From Nitrospiraceae bacterium (GTDB lineage: Bacteria > Nitrospirota > Nitrospiria > Nitrospirales > Nitrospiraceae), in NCBI GenBank assembly GCA_919902505.1, contig CAKKRE010000007.1, forward strand, positions 1 to 64,000: 64,000 nt of DNA, given 5' to 3'. The first letter of the stretch is position 1. Each line of letters opens with the position of its first letter. Below, piece after piece: positions 25,285 through 33,678 of this stretch. A program made the position numbers and the translations under genes. Under the pieces are notes generated by a model that was not told the DNA's origin, ran no database searches, and was given only the letters and a program-made list of their open reading frames with translations.

Positions 25285-26085
25285 ATGAATCCCGCTGACG
25301 GCAGTCTCTGGCCGTTACTCGGTCTGGCCTTCGCCTTGGGGTTGAGCCATGGGGCCGACCCGGACCATCTCACCGCCATCGACGGCATGACGAGGGCGTC
25401 TGTCGATCGGCATCCGAGAATGAGCCGGTGGGTGGGGACAGGGTTTGCGCTCGGGCATGCTCTCTCCGTCCTGCTGATTGCGGCATTGATCGCCTTGGCG
25501 GCAGAGTATCTGCACTCCTTCAACCATTCTGTGTTGCACGTCAGCGGGGTCTTGTCGGCCCTGCTCCTCTTCACCATCGGGACGCTGAACCTTGCACGGT
25601 TGGTCACGCTGCCGGCGGGAGCCGCGGCGCCGAGCCGCGGCGTGATCGGCCATCTCTTGCCCAGGCAGCTGCTCAACATTACGCACCCGATGAGCGCCGT
25701 GCCGATCGGCGCCTTGTTCGGATTAGGGTTTGAGACCGCCAGCCAGATGTCGGCCTGGGCCTTGGCCGGCACGATGGGCTACGGCCTGCTGGGCGCCCTC
25801 CTTATCGGGGTGGCGTTCAGCCTGGGGATGGTCGTCACAGATTCACTCAACGGACTCGTTGTGCGCCGGATGTATCTGGCGGCGACCACGATGGCTCACC
25901 AAGGGAACCGCATGATGACGCTGACCGTCGTGGGCTTGGCCTATGTCGTGGGGATCGTCAAGTTGCTCCAGCCCACCTCGTTCGCACTGCCGATCAGCGA
26001 TCTGGGGCTCACGATCATGGTGCTCGGCGCGGTGCTGTTGGCGTTTCTGATCGCGCTGATCAAACCCGAGGGCCGGATTGCGTAA
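25285..26085 (+). CDS. NiCoT-like nickel/cobalt permease
   Basis: A 266-residue membrane protein with about seven hydrophobic segments. GLSHGADPDHLTAIDGM (about residues 18-34) contains the HX4DH motif of nickel/cobalt transporters, and GTGFALGHALSV follows. As the last gene after cbiA and before a B12 riboswitch, it most likely supplies cobalt for CbiX. HupE/UreJ-like relatives are possible. An in-frame GTG at 25279 is an alternative start; AAGGG lies just before the ATG. Confidence 0.8.
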   Translation: MNPADGSLWPLLGLAFALGLSHGADPDHLTAIDGMTRASVDRHPRMSRWVGTGFALGHALSVLLIAALIALAAEYLHSFNHSVLHVSGVLSALLLFTIGTLNLARLVTLPAGAAAPSRGVIGHLLPRQLLNITHPMSAVPIGALFGLGFETASQMSAWALAGTMGYGLLGALLIGVAFSLGMVVTDSLNGLVVRRMYLAATTMAHQGNRMMTLTVVGLAYVVGIVKLLQPTSFALPISDLGLTIMVLGAVLLAFLIALIKPEGRIA

Positions 26086-26114
26086 TCGAAAGGAGGGCGG
26101 ATAGAGGACGAGGA

Positions 26115-26290
26115 TCTCATTCAGAGAGTGTCACAGACTCTGTACCCCAAGGGAAGCGCGGTGAAAGACCGCCACTGGTCCGCAACTGTGATCGGGGACG
26201 AACTCTGCACGCAGCCACTGTCCGCACGGATGGGAAGGCGCAGAGCGTAGGACGAGCCGAGAGTCAGGAGACCTGGGTACTGGGAGGTTC
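26115..26290 (+). promoter_or_regulatory. Cobalamin riboswitch D, upstream of second TonB receptor
   Basis: It has the aptamer blocks AAGGGAAGCGCGGTG near 26149, CGCCACTGGTCCGCAACTGTG near 26169 and the B12 box GAGTCAGGAGACCTGGG near 26261. It starts about 30 bases after the permease stop, so it could act inside a long cbi transcript or on its own promoter. Confidence 0.92.
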
Positions 26291-26325
26291 CATGCAAACC
26301 TTTCGGAAGCAAAGGGACGTGCAAC

Positions 26326-28377
26326 GTGTTGTGTCAGATTCTTGGGCGCATGGTCTTCGTGTGTGTCATTGGCTGGAGTTCATTGGGATATACGGAAGAG
26401 CCTGATGAGATCCTTCTTGTGCCCGACGTCGTTGTCACGGGGACGCAAGACTCGGCGTTCGAGGCCGCTTCCCAACATATCGTTACGGCTCAGGATATCG
26501 AGCTTCAGGCCACCGATCGCCCGGGGAATGTACTGCGCCTGGTGCCGGGCCTTATGACGACCAACCCTGGCGGCGGACCTGGCAAGCCGGATAACTATAT
26601 GCTCCGCGGCTTCGATGCCGACCACGGAACCGATCTCGCCGGGTTTCTGGACGGAATGCCGCTCAATCTCCGTAGTCATGCCCACGGTCAGGGCTATCTC
26701 GATCTAAACTTCCTGATTCCTGAAACGATGAAGCGTGTCGACGCTTATAAAGGGCCCTATCAGGTCCAGTTCGGAGATTTTGCCACGGCTGGCGCGGTCA
26801 ATTTTGTGACCAGGGATGTGGTCGAGGAAGGGGTCGTCCAGGTCTCGGGCGGACAATTCAATACGCAGCGGCATCTGCTGATGTTCTCGCCCACGAAGGA
26901 TCGGGTCCGCACGCTGGTCGCGCTCGAAGGGTTTTACACCGATGGCCCGTATGCGCAACCCAATCGCGCGCTTCGGATCAACGGATTGGCCAAAGCGACG
27001 ATGAATCCAACCGCCCGCTCGGAACTCAGCATCATGGGCACCTATTACCACGGCCGCTGGAATAGTCCTGGGGAAATTCCGCTTCGGGCCGTGGAGACCG
27101 GGCTCATCTCTCGGTTCGGATCGATCGATCCGTATCAGGGCGGTCGCACCCAACGGGCCACCGGCCAGGTGCGCTACCAGTACCAGACGCCGTCCGGCGG
27201 GACGCTGTTCGCCGAAACGTACCTCCAATACTATGCGTTGAATCTCGTGTCCGACTTCACCTTCTTTCTCACTGACCCGGTGAATGGCGATGGCATCGAG
27301 CAGGCCGACCGGCGGTATGTCTATGGGGGAGACGTGGGCTATCGCCAGAGCGGAACGGTGTGGGGCGTCGAGAGCGTCGCCACCGTGGGTGTGCAGGCCC
27401 GCATGGACGATGCCGAGGTTCGTCTGGGTACCCAACGGCAATGGGTCCCGTTGGGAACCACGTCGGATAGCCGGATCCATGAGGTCTCGTATTCGCCCTA
27501 TCTGAGATTGGAGTTTCAGCCGACGCCCTGGGCGCGGCTGACGGGCGGGACGCGAGCGGATTATTTTCAATTCAACGTGCGGAATCTCTGCCAGAGTGGC
27601 TGTCCGCAGAACCCGAGCGGGAGCGTCGATGCTGTGATCGTATCGACCAAGGGAAACCTGATTCTCGGGCCTTGGGCCGGCACGGAGATCTTTCTCAATG
27701 CCGGCACCGGGTTCCACAGTAACGATGCGCGCGCGGTGGTAAGTTCTTCCAGCATCCAGGCTCTACCGAGGGCGACAGGCTATGAGGTGGGAGTGCGTAC
27801 CAGGCAGTGGGACCGACTTGAAGTCTCCGCCTCGTTCTGGCTCTTGGACCTGACCTCCGAGCTGGTCTATCAGGGGAATCTCGGCACGACCCAGATTCTG
27901 GGAGCCACGCGACGGTATGGCACGGATCTCGGCAGCCGGATCCAATTGCTGGACTGGTTGTCTCTTTCCGGTAGTGTGACACTGAACTCGGCGGAATTTC
28001 GTGAGACGGGCACTCCTATCCCTCAGGCCCCGACCCTGACCGGACGCGGGGAATTAACGACTCGTTTGTCGATGGGGCTGACGGCGTCGCTGCAGATGCT
28101 GCATTTGGGGGCTAGGCCGCTGACGCAAGACCGTAGCATCACCGCCCAGAGCTGGACGATCTTCAATTTTGTGGCGCGGTATCGCCCGAAATCGAAGGGC
28201 TGGTGGCAGCACATGGAAGGATTTCTCAGCATTCAAAATGTCCTGGATGTCTCGTGGCGGCAGACACAATTAGCCTATGAAACCAAGCTGGTCGCGGATG
28301 CCGCACCGGTGAATGGACTTCAATTTACACCGGGCGGGCCACGGACCGTGTCCGCAGGTATGGCCTGGCATTTTTGA
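26326..28377 (+). CDS. TonB-dependent receptor, corrinoid or cobalt uptake candidate
   Basis: A 683-residue outer-membrane receptor with a short signal peptide, a plug domain (DVVVTGTQDS, VLRLVPGLMTTNPGG, MLRGFDADHGTD) and a C-terminal barrel ending MAWHF. A conserved His-containing stretch LRSHAHGQGYLDLNFLIPE (about residues 112-130) is typical of one receptor subfamily. Riboswitch control and the neighbouring NiCoT permease suggest cobalt chelates or a corrinoid. The start is GTG at 26326; an in-frame ATG at 26350 would shorten the signal peptide. It shares only general fold with the receptor at 4178. Confidence 0.88.
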   Translation: MLCQILGRMVFVCVIGWSSLGYTEEPDEILLVPDVVVTGTQDSAFEAASQHIVTAQDIELQATDRPGNVLRLVPGLMTTNPGGGPGKPDNYMLRGFDADHGTDLAGFLDGMPLNLRSHAHGQGYLDLNFLIPETMKRVDAYKGPYQVQFGDFATAGAVNFVTRDVVEEGVVQVSGGQFNTQRHLLMFSPTKDRVRTLVALEGFYTDGPYAQPNRALRINGLAKATMNPTARSELSIMGTYYHGRWNSPGEIPLRAVETGLISRFGSIDPYQGGRTQRATGQVRYQYQTPSGGTLFAETYLQYYALNLVSDFTFFLTDPVNGDGIEQADRRYVYGGDVGYRQSGTVWGVESVATVGVQARMDDAEVRLGTQRQWVPLGTTSDSRIHEVSYSPYLRLEFQPTPWARLTGGTRADYFQFNVRNLCQSGCPQNPSGSVDAVIVSTKGNLILGPWAGTEIFLNAGTGFHSNDARAVVSSSSIQALPRATGYEVGVRTRQWDRLEVSASFWLLDLTSELVYQGNLGTTQILGATRRYGTDLGSRIQLLDWLSLSGSVTLNSAEFRETGTPIPQAPTLTGRGELTTRLSMGLTASLQMLHLGARPLTQDRSITAQSWTIFNFVARYRPKSKGWWQHMEGFLSIQNVLDVSWRQTQLAYETKLVADAAPVNGLQFTPGGPRTVSAGMAWHF

Positions 28378-28382
28378 ACTTG

Positions 28383-28915
28383 GGATTCCCCGTAGCTTGG
28401 CTACGAGGACAATCTTTTCTGGTACCCTCTGGAGCATGGCAGACTAGAAGGGCGATGCCGTCAGAAAGGGAGCGCACTGTGCGTGGCAAATCCACTACCA
28501 CATGGTGTTTCCCGTGAAATACCGGAAGGCGCTGCTGGACGAGGCGGTGACGACGATCATCCAGGAGACAGCGGCCGAGATTGCGGAACGGTTTCCGATC
28601 GAGATGGAAGCGATGGGGACGGACCAGAATCACATCCATCTGCTCTGCGGTGCACATCCGAAAATAGCTCAGGGCCGGATTGTGCAGGTGTTCAAAAGCC
28701 TCACGGCGCGGGAGATCTTTCGCCGCAAGCCCGCGGTGAAGCGGGTACTGTGGGGCGAGGAGTGTTGGACCGATGGGTACGATGTGGCCACGGTAGGGGA
28801 GCGGGCAAACTGGCAGACCATCGAACGGTACATTCAGCGGCAAGGGCACCCTCGCGAAGCTCTCCGGCAGCTCCGCATGTGTTAGTTCTGTGATACCCCG
28901 CAGCTTGCTGCGGGG
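28383..28915 (+). mobile_element. IS200-like element with hairpin ends
   Basis: The left end has CCCCGTAGC-TTG-GCTACGAGG (28388-28408) and the right end CCCCGCAGC-TT-GCTGCGGGG (28895-28914). Both start AT(T/A)CCCCG and form hairpins in the same orientation, as in the subterminal hairpins of IS200/IS605 and RAYT elements. A HUH transposase gene lies between them. Confidence 0.75.
28502..28885 (+). CDS. tnpA: Y1 HUH transposase, IS200/RAYT type, N-terminus lacking a start
   Basis: The 127-residue product contains NHIHLL, the HUH motif, and a C-terminal helix with the likely catalytic Tyr in TIERYIQRQG. Normal family members begin with a stretch such as H-x-x-W-x-I-H-Y-H before VFPVKYRKALL. Here that stretch is encoded in frame upstream (28463-28501) but without a start codon before the TAG at 28445. 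The gene may be 5'-truncated in function, or begin at the ATG at 28502 with a shortened fold. Confidence 0.8.
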   Translation: MVFPVKYRKALLDEAVTTIIQETAAEIAERFPIEMEAMGTDQNHIHLLCGAHPKIAQGRIVQVFKSLTAREIFRRKPAVKRVLWGEECWTDGYDVATVGERANWQTIERYIQRQGHPREALRQLRMC

Positions 28916-28956
28916 CGCTTCATTGTTCCATCCAAGCTCGCTCGGTTCTCTTCCCC

Positions 28957-29337
28957 TCATGGCCTGGGGGGGATGGAAGGGCTTCCCAGCGAGATGCGGC
29001 GGGTCGCATGCCCTGTGGATACGGTCGCTCTGAGCATGAGCGACCGTTGTCTGAAATTCCATTCGACGCTGTCGGAATGGAACGACAGGAGAACGACTCG
29101 CTTGCGTTGGTCATCGATGTCATACAACACACGGTAGGGCCCAATGCGAAGTCGATACTGGGCCGGTGAGCTGCGACACAATGAGCTGGCCTGTGAGCTT
29201 CTTCGTCCGTTTGCCCTCAGGCCTTGGATTGGCCGCCAACGCTCTGACTCCGGCCACGATGGCTTCTTGGTAGTCGGCAACGCTTTCTGGAATGCACGCT
29301 CGACGCGTTCACTCGGGAAGACGACCTTGTACGGCAA
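28957..29337 (-). pseudogene. RelE/ParE-family toxin, frameshifted
   Basis: The first residues (PYKVVFPSERVERAFQKALP, from a TTG at 29337) and a late RLRIGPYRVLYDIDDQRKRVVL are RelE-like and share one frame. The middle is RelE-like only in another frame, where about 29175-29275 reads ADYQEAIVAGVRAL and then PEGKRTKKLTGQL. Two small indels, near 29275 and near 29170 (an extra C), therefore break the toxin. The C-terminal end after the family core is also abnormal and contains a 10-bp hairpin (29021-29047). It lies just downstream of the antitoxin. Confidence 0.75.
29021..29047 (-). terminator. Hairpin at the end of the toxin-antitoxin locus
   Basis: ACGGTCGCTC (29021-29030) and GAGCGACCGT (29038-29047) are perfect 10-bp reverse complements around a 7-base loop. 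No T-run follows on either strand, so a terminator role is tentative. Confidence 0.35.
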
Positions 29338-29619
29338 CTACAGCCCCAACTTCTTGAAGATCCGTTCGGCAGGGACGGCTTTCCCCTGTGCATATTCGGC
29401 GCGGGCTCGCTCAATCTCCCCAAGGAGTCTCTTGTCTTTCAATTCGTCAAGTGTCTCGGCCAGGTCTAGCATGTCCTCGTACGGCACGAGGAACGACACC
29501 GGCTTGCCATGAGAGAGGACCATCGACGGAGACTTCGAGTGGATCAGTTTCGAAAGCTGCGCTTGTGCTTCTCGCACGTTGACCGGCTTAGCCTTTCGAA
29601 GTAAGTGACTTGAACTCAT
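29338..29619 (-). CDS. Phd/YefM-type antitoxin
   Basis: A 93-residue protein with the Phd/YefM pattern: PVNVREAQAQLSKLI, a central VLSHGKPVSFLVPYEDML, and a charged helical tail. The start at 29619 has GGAGAG upstream on the minus strand. It should bind the neighbouring RelE-type toxin and its own promoter, but the toxin is frameshifted, so the antitoxin is now without a working partner. Confidence 0.85.
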   Translation of the reverse strand: MSSSHLLRKAKPVNVREAQAQLSKLIHSKSPSMVLSHGKPVSFLVPYEDMLDLAETLDELKDKRLLGEIERARAEYAQGKAVPAERIFKKLGL

Positions 29620-29976
29620 GGACTCTCTCCGGTTGTAGTGCAGATGTATAGGCAATATCAGGACTCGCTCGGCGGCGCAAGCCCACCGGGAAGCGACTGC
29701 TTTGGAGCAGAAGGCCATTCAGGTCGATGAACTGGGGTCGAGAGTCTTTATCGAAACTGATCCCTATCTGTTCGCTGCGGTCGATGGACCATTCCTCCTT
29801 CGGCCGAGCCTCGAGGAGTGAGGGCGCTCGGCTTGGTATGTGCTGCGTCGTGATCCATCGCTGAGCAGACCGACTCTGCACGTTGACACGACTCACCTCG
29901 AAACGTACCCTGTTCTCGTGGCTGTGCCCATTCGAGTGATAGGTGTGATGGGCCGCCCAATGCGGAGGACTTGTCT
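29620..29976. other. Intergenic region without recognised gene
   Basis: The stretch separates the antitoxin and the acetyltransferase gene and should contain two divergent promoters. Open frames on both strands lack ribosome sites and known families. Confidence 0.4.
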
Positions 29977-30834
29977 ATGCATGCGACGTTTCGTCCCGGC
30001 ATACGCGAGGACGCGCAGGCCTGTGGCGCCGTCTTCTATGAGGCCTTCAAGCTCATCGCCGAGCAACACAATTTTCCTGTCGATTTCCCCCTGCCGGAGA
30101 CCGCGGTCGGCCTCCTCACGATGTTGCTGTCACGGGACGATGTGTACTCTGTGGTCGCAGAGATGGAACGGGGGATCGTCGGGAGCAACTTTCTCTGGGA
30201 AAGTGATGCGATTGCTGGTGTGGGGCCGATTACGGTCGACCCGTCGGTGCAAAATGGTTCTATCGGGCGTCACTTGATGGAGCAGGTCTTGGATCGTGCC
30301 CGCGCCAAGCACTTTGTCGGTGTGCGGCTGGTCCAGACCGCCTATCACAATCGCTCGCTGTCCCTCTATACCAAGCTCGGCTTCAACGCGCGTGAACCGC
30401 TCTCGGTCATGCAGGGTCCCGCGTTACAGCTCCAACTTCCCGGCTATCTGGTGCGGCCGGCCAGTGCCAGCGATCTCGATGCCTGCGATCAGTTGTGTTT
30501 CCACGTGCACGGGCACGATCGGGGAAGGGAATTGTTCAATGCGACCAAGCAAGGAAACGCGCTCGTGGTCGAACATGGCGGGAGCGTCACCGGCTATGCC
30601 ACCCTAATCGGATTTTTCGGGCATGCCGTCGGCCGGACGAACGAAGAGCTGAAAGCGTTGATCGGAGCGACGCCGGTATTCCAGGGCCCGGGCTTTTTGC
30701 TTCCCACCCGGAATGGCGAATTGTTCCGTTGGTGTCTTGAGCATGGCTTACGCGTCAGCTATCCGATGACGTTGATGAGCCATGGTCTGTATCAAGAGCC
30801 CTCCGGCTCGTTCCTCCCTTCGATTCTGTACTGA
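29977..30834 (+). CDS. GNAT acetyltransferase with two tandem domains
   Basis: A 285-residue protein. The N-terminal GNAT domain (about residues 1-140) has the acetyl-CoA-binding sequence VDPSVQNGSIGRHLMEQVLDRA and the NRSLSLYTKLGF strand. A second, more divergent GNAT-like half begins at YLVRPASASDLDACDQLCF (about 148). The ATG at 29977 has GGAGG 8 bases upstream. The substrate is unknown. It stands alone in an accessory region. Confidence 0.82.
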   Translation: MHATFRPGIREDAQACGAVFYEAFKLIAEQHNFPVDFPLPETAVGLLTMLLSRDDVYSVVAEMERGIVGSNFLWESDAIAGVGPITVDPSVQNGSIGRHLMEQVLDRARAKHFVGVRLVQTAYHNRSLSLYTKLGFNAREPLSVMQGPALQLQLPGYLVRPASASDLDACDQLCFHVHGHDRGRELFNATKQGNALVVEHGGSVTGYATLIGFFGHAVGRTNEELKALIGATPVFQGPGFLLPTRNGELFRWCLEHGLRVSYPMTLMSHGLYQEPSGSFLPSILY

Positions 30835-30947
30835 GAGGCAGGTGGAAGGAGGGCGTTGTGAATCCTGGAGGGTCCGCTGAGCTTACTGCCCGCTTGGCTG
30901 TTATTACGAAACGTTAACAGGACTGCCAAATATGGTAGGATACGTAC

Positions 30948-31181
30948 ATGGCGTTGGAGATCAAATCGATGAAGCAGGTAGCGAGAAAAATCACGCTGAA
31001 AAAGGCGAGTGCCGGTGAAATCATTGCGGATTTGAATATTGTTCCTGCCGAAGAGCGTCGTGCCATGGCTGCCGTCGTTTCCGTCAAACGGATCTTAGGC
31101 CTCGATTCAATGCCTGTAAAAAAGCGCGCTATTGCCGCTAAACCATCGGTTACTGCCAAGCTCCGATCTTCTTGTAAATGA
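30948..31181 (+). CDS. Small basic protein, first gene of two-gene module
   Basis: A 77-residue Lys/Ala-rich protein (many of its residues are K or R) that contains IIADLNIVPAEERRAMAAVVSVKRILGLDS. No family is recognised. It ends 3 bases before the start of the FELG-motif gene, so the two are one operon. It may be an adaptor, antitoxin or substrate-binding partner of the next protein; that is inference from the layout. Confidence 0.6.
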   Translation: MALEIKSMKQVARKITLKKASAGEIIADLNIVPAEERRAMAAVVSVKRILGLDSMPVKKRAIAAKPSVTAKLRSSCK

Positions 31182-31184
31182 TCG

Positions 31185-31783
31185 ATGATGCCGACGCCGG
31201 ATCCGAAGGCGGTCTTCGTCAATGTCCCCTTTGATGCAACGTATGAACCCCTCTTTGTGACGTTGGTAGGGACGCTTGTCTTTCTCGGTCAGAAACCCCG
31301 CTGTGTTCTTGAAGTCAGGGAAAAAGGTGACGGCCGGCTGATTCGCATTCTTGACCTCATGCGGACCTGTCGAATGTCCGTTCATGATCTCAGTCGAACG
31401 GGCACACCTGTTCGCTTCAACATGCCGTTCGAGTTAGGCCTCGCCTCTGCGCTTAAACTTCAGCATCCCACGACTACGAAGTAGTCGTACTGAATGCGAT
31501 TCCATACCGGATAGATCGGACGTTGAGTGATTATAAGGGCCGCGATCCGCTCGTTCATGGCGGCACATGCCATGGCATGCTGACGGGCTTGCTGGATACG
31601 TTCCAGACAGATGTTCCTGATGCTGTCCACGAGTTTCGTCGAGCCACGCTTGTTCTGCGGAAATCAACTGCGCTGATGAAGCATCGGCACAAAAGCACCT
31701 CGCTCTTTCGTCCGTCGCTGTTTCGGTTATTAGTCGCAGCTGCGACGCGGATCGCCATCGAACGCTCCCTTATCCTGCCATAG
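31185..31783 (+). pseudogene. TIR- or deoxyribosyltransferase-like protein, frameshifted
   Basis: The first 99 residues read FVNVPFDATYEPLFVTLVG, then CRMSVHDLSRTGTPVRFNM and PFELGLASALKL, a pattern like the D...FELG active-site strand of nucleoside deoxyribosyltransferase and TIR-like folds. The frame then hits a TAG at 31482-31484. In the +2 frame from about 31462 the protein continues coherently (HDYEVVVLNAIPYRIDRTLSDYKGRDPLVHGG) to 31783 and ends with an arginine-rich helix. One indel near 31458-31466 splits a gene that would code for about 200 residues. The product name is tentative. Confidence 0.65.
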
Positions 31784-32492
31784 ACCGTCCGAGATCCTCA
31801 CGACACTGATTTCGAACTACGCCACGCGAAGATCGGAACCTTGTGCGAAGGGCCTGAATCGGGTGAAGGAAAAAGACGCGACTGTCTCTTACGTGAGAGT
31901 GCGCAGCGGTTGATGACTGGAATGCAGCGGGACACCTGAAATTTGTATCTCTTTTGATACCGCTACTATCCTTTTGGATACGGCTTCCTCTCCTGATCTC
32001 TCTTCTTAAGAAAATGCGTCCATTCGTATCATCTGAATAAGGCAAGGAAGACTTCTAAGTGTTCCTTGCGGCACATGCTTTGCTGCCTCACTGATGTGCA
32101 TGTCATTCGGATCGCGATGCTGTAATTGTGCTCGGTCTGGCAGGACGGATGGGTCAGCATGGACTTTTCGAAAAGCGGCAGGTTGAATTCCAGGGGGGTA
32201 TGCGACTGGTCTACGAGGTTCTAAAAAAGACTCCCGACCCCTTTATTCGACCTCGGACTCCATGGTGATCGTCGTTCCTACGCCAATTGTGTGCGAAGAA
32301 TTTTCACCGGGGAATCTGAAAATTCCCGATTTGGCACTTGACAGCGCAGACAGTTGCTGGCCCTATTCCTTGGGGCTCCTCAAGTCAAGGTAATACCCGC
32401 TTTGCTGACTAGTTCCAATCTCAGTTTCGAGGCGCGCGGCGGGTTCGCTCGGGCCGGACACAATGGGAGCGATCACGGTGGTGTCATGTCAC
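31784..32492. other. 700-bp region without a recognisable gene
   Basis: The stretch is lower in GC than its surroundings. It includes two neighbouring palindromes around 31942-31982 (GTATC-TCTTTT-GATAC and TATCC-TTTT-GGATA) and short open frames without ribosome sites. It may be a decayed insertion; I see no intact gene or RNA. Confidence 0.4.
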
Positions 32493-32520
32493 GGGCCGGA
32501 GGGAGTACTCCTTCCGGCCC
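32493..32520 (-). terminator. Terminator-like hairpin after DUF3365 gene
   Basis: GGGCCGGAGGGAGT and ACTCCTTCCGGCCC are reverse complements over 14 bp with one G-U pair and no loop spare. It lies 31 bp past the stop of the minus-strand gene. No T-run follows, so the role is uncertain. Confidence 0.5.
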
Positions 32521-32550
32521 ATGATGCGTGCCGTGAAGATGCCTGAGGAC

Positions 32551-33117
32551 CTACTTGTTGAATCGCACGATGATCGCCCCCATGATATCCCCCTTCTTGA
32601 AATCATTTTTGGGGCTTGTCGGATGGGCATTATGGCAGTCGACGCAAGAGTCCGCGATGGCAAGATCGGCCGCCACTCCCTTAAATTGCTTGCCATCCTC
32701 GAAGGTCAGGAACCCTGTGGTGAAGGTCAGGATCCCTGTGGTGGGACTAGCGGCGAGTTTTTTCAGCGCCTCCTCTTCCCCTTTGGTCTTGGGGAGATTC
32801 TCTTTGTAGATCGGCGTTAATCCGATCAGGCTGAGCTCGAAATCCTGCAATTCCGACCCGGCCGCCTTCAGAAATTGGGCGGGGAGCATGATTGCATGAT
32901 CATCCTTTGTCCAGTTCTCAGCCGGTTTGACATTCGATTTTGCCGCCTGCGCGATGATTTCCTTGGAGTAGACGGTCCGGAACGCTTTCGCGGTTGCCAG
33001 GATATAGCGGGCCGCGGCGTCGCGCGAAAACTCTTCGGCGAATACCAGCGGGATGGCGATCCCGATAGCCAGTATCGACGCAAGCACGCTTGTGGTTATG
33101 CTGAACCTCTGCCTCAT
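32551..33117 (-). CDS. Periplasmic DUF3365-like monoheme protein
   Basis: A 188-residue secreted protein with a signal peptide (residues 1 to about 27) and a C-terminal haem motif CVDCH (C158 to H162). The body resembles Tll0287-like/DUF3365 sensor domains, which bind haem or act in redox sensing. Residues 126-132 and 133-139 are near-identical heptads (TTGILTF, TTGFLTF), caused by a 21-bp tandem duplication at 32701-32742. It stands alone with a terminator-like hairpin downstream. Confidence 0.8.
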   Translation of the reverse strand: MRQRFSITTSVLASILAIGIAIPLVFAEEFSRDAAARYILATAKAFRTVYSKEIIAQAAKSNVKPAENWTKDDHAIMLPAQFLKAAGSELQDFELSLIGLTPIYKENLPKTKGEEEALKKLAASPTTGILTFTTGFLTFEDGKQFKGVAADLAIADSCVDCHNAHPTSPKNDFKKGDIMGAIIVRFNK

Positions 33118-33195
33118 GCTCCACCTCCTAGTTAGCGTAATGGTTAACCGAGGGGACGGGATTGCCCATAACGGTGCGCCTGGGTGCTCGAATTG

Positions 33196-33348
33196 TCAAG
33201 CGGGTGTGGAGCGGGCGTTGGAGAATCGTGCACGGTGAAGGCGGGCTGGATGGGTTCCTGAGGGTAGCTGCCCGAACTTGTCGTCGAGGAATTCACGGAT
33301 CCACCATGTACGCACCACCGGGCGTGGGCACGGTTTTTCCGTTGCCAT
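33196..33348 (-). CDS. Possible small protein of 50 residues
   Basis: On the minus strand an ATG at 33348 follows a strong ribosome site, GAGGAG at 7 bases. The frame gives MATEKPCPRPVVRTWWIREF and ends in an Arg-rich tail at 33196. No family is recognised. It may be translated, but there is no homology support, and longer open frames overlap it on both strands. Confidence 0.35.
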   Translation of the reverse strand: MATEKPCPRPVVRTWWIREFLDDKFGQLPSGTHPARLHRARFSNARSTPA

Positions 33349-33678
33349 GTAACATCTCCTCGAAGGGAGTCTACGGCGTAAGCGTTGGAGGGCTCGGAGC
33401 CGTGCGAACTGATCGTCCAATATGGATCGGCTTTCACCCCGCGGAATGGATGACCGGCCGGCAGGCAGGCTTTGTTCCTGGTGGCAGACGGAGCCGGCTC
33501 GACGAGGGGCATCAACTCGGAACAAAGAAACGGGTCGGGTGTCTTTATTGGGACGATTCGTCAGTGCATGTCCTTGAGAAGAGAGCGACGATGAGATTTC
33601 AAATCGCATTGGGCGTCGGGGACGTGGAGTCATGTGCGGAAGATTGCTCGCAAATGCTCACTGCCGGCCGGACCCTGA
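33349..33678. other. Intergenic region without recognised gene
   Basis: Open frames on both strands overlap, and none has a family or a good ribosome site apart from the small one ending at 33196. The region presumably holds the promoter for the small gene or the DUF3365 gene. Confidence 0.4.
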
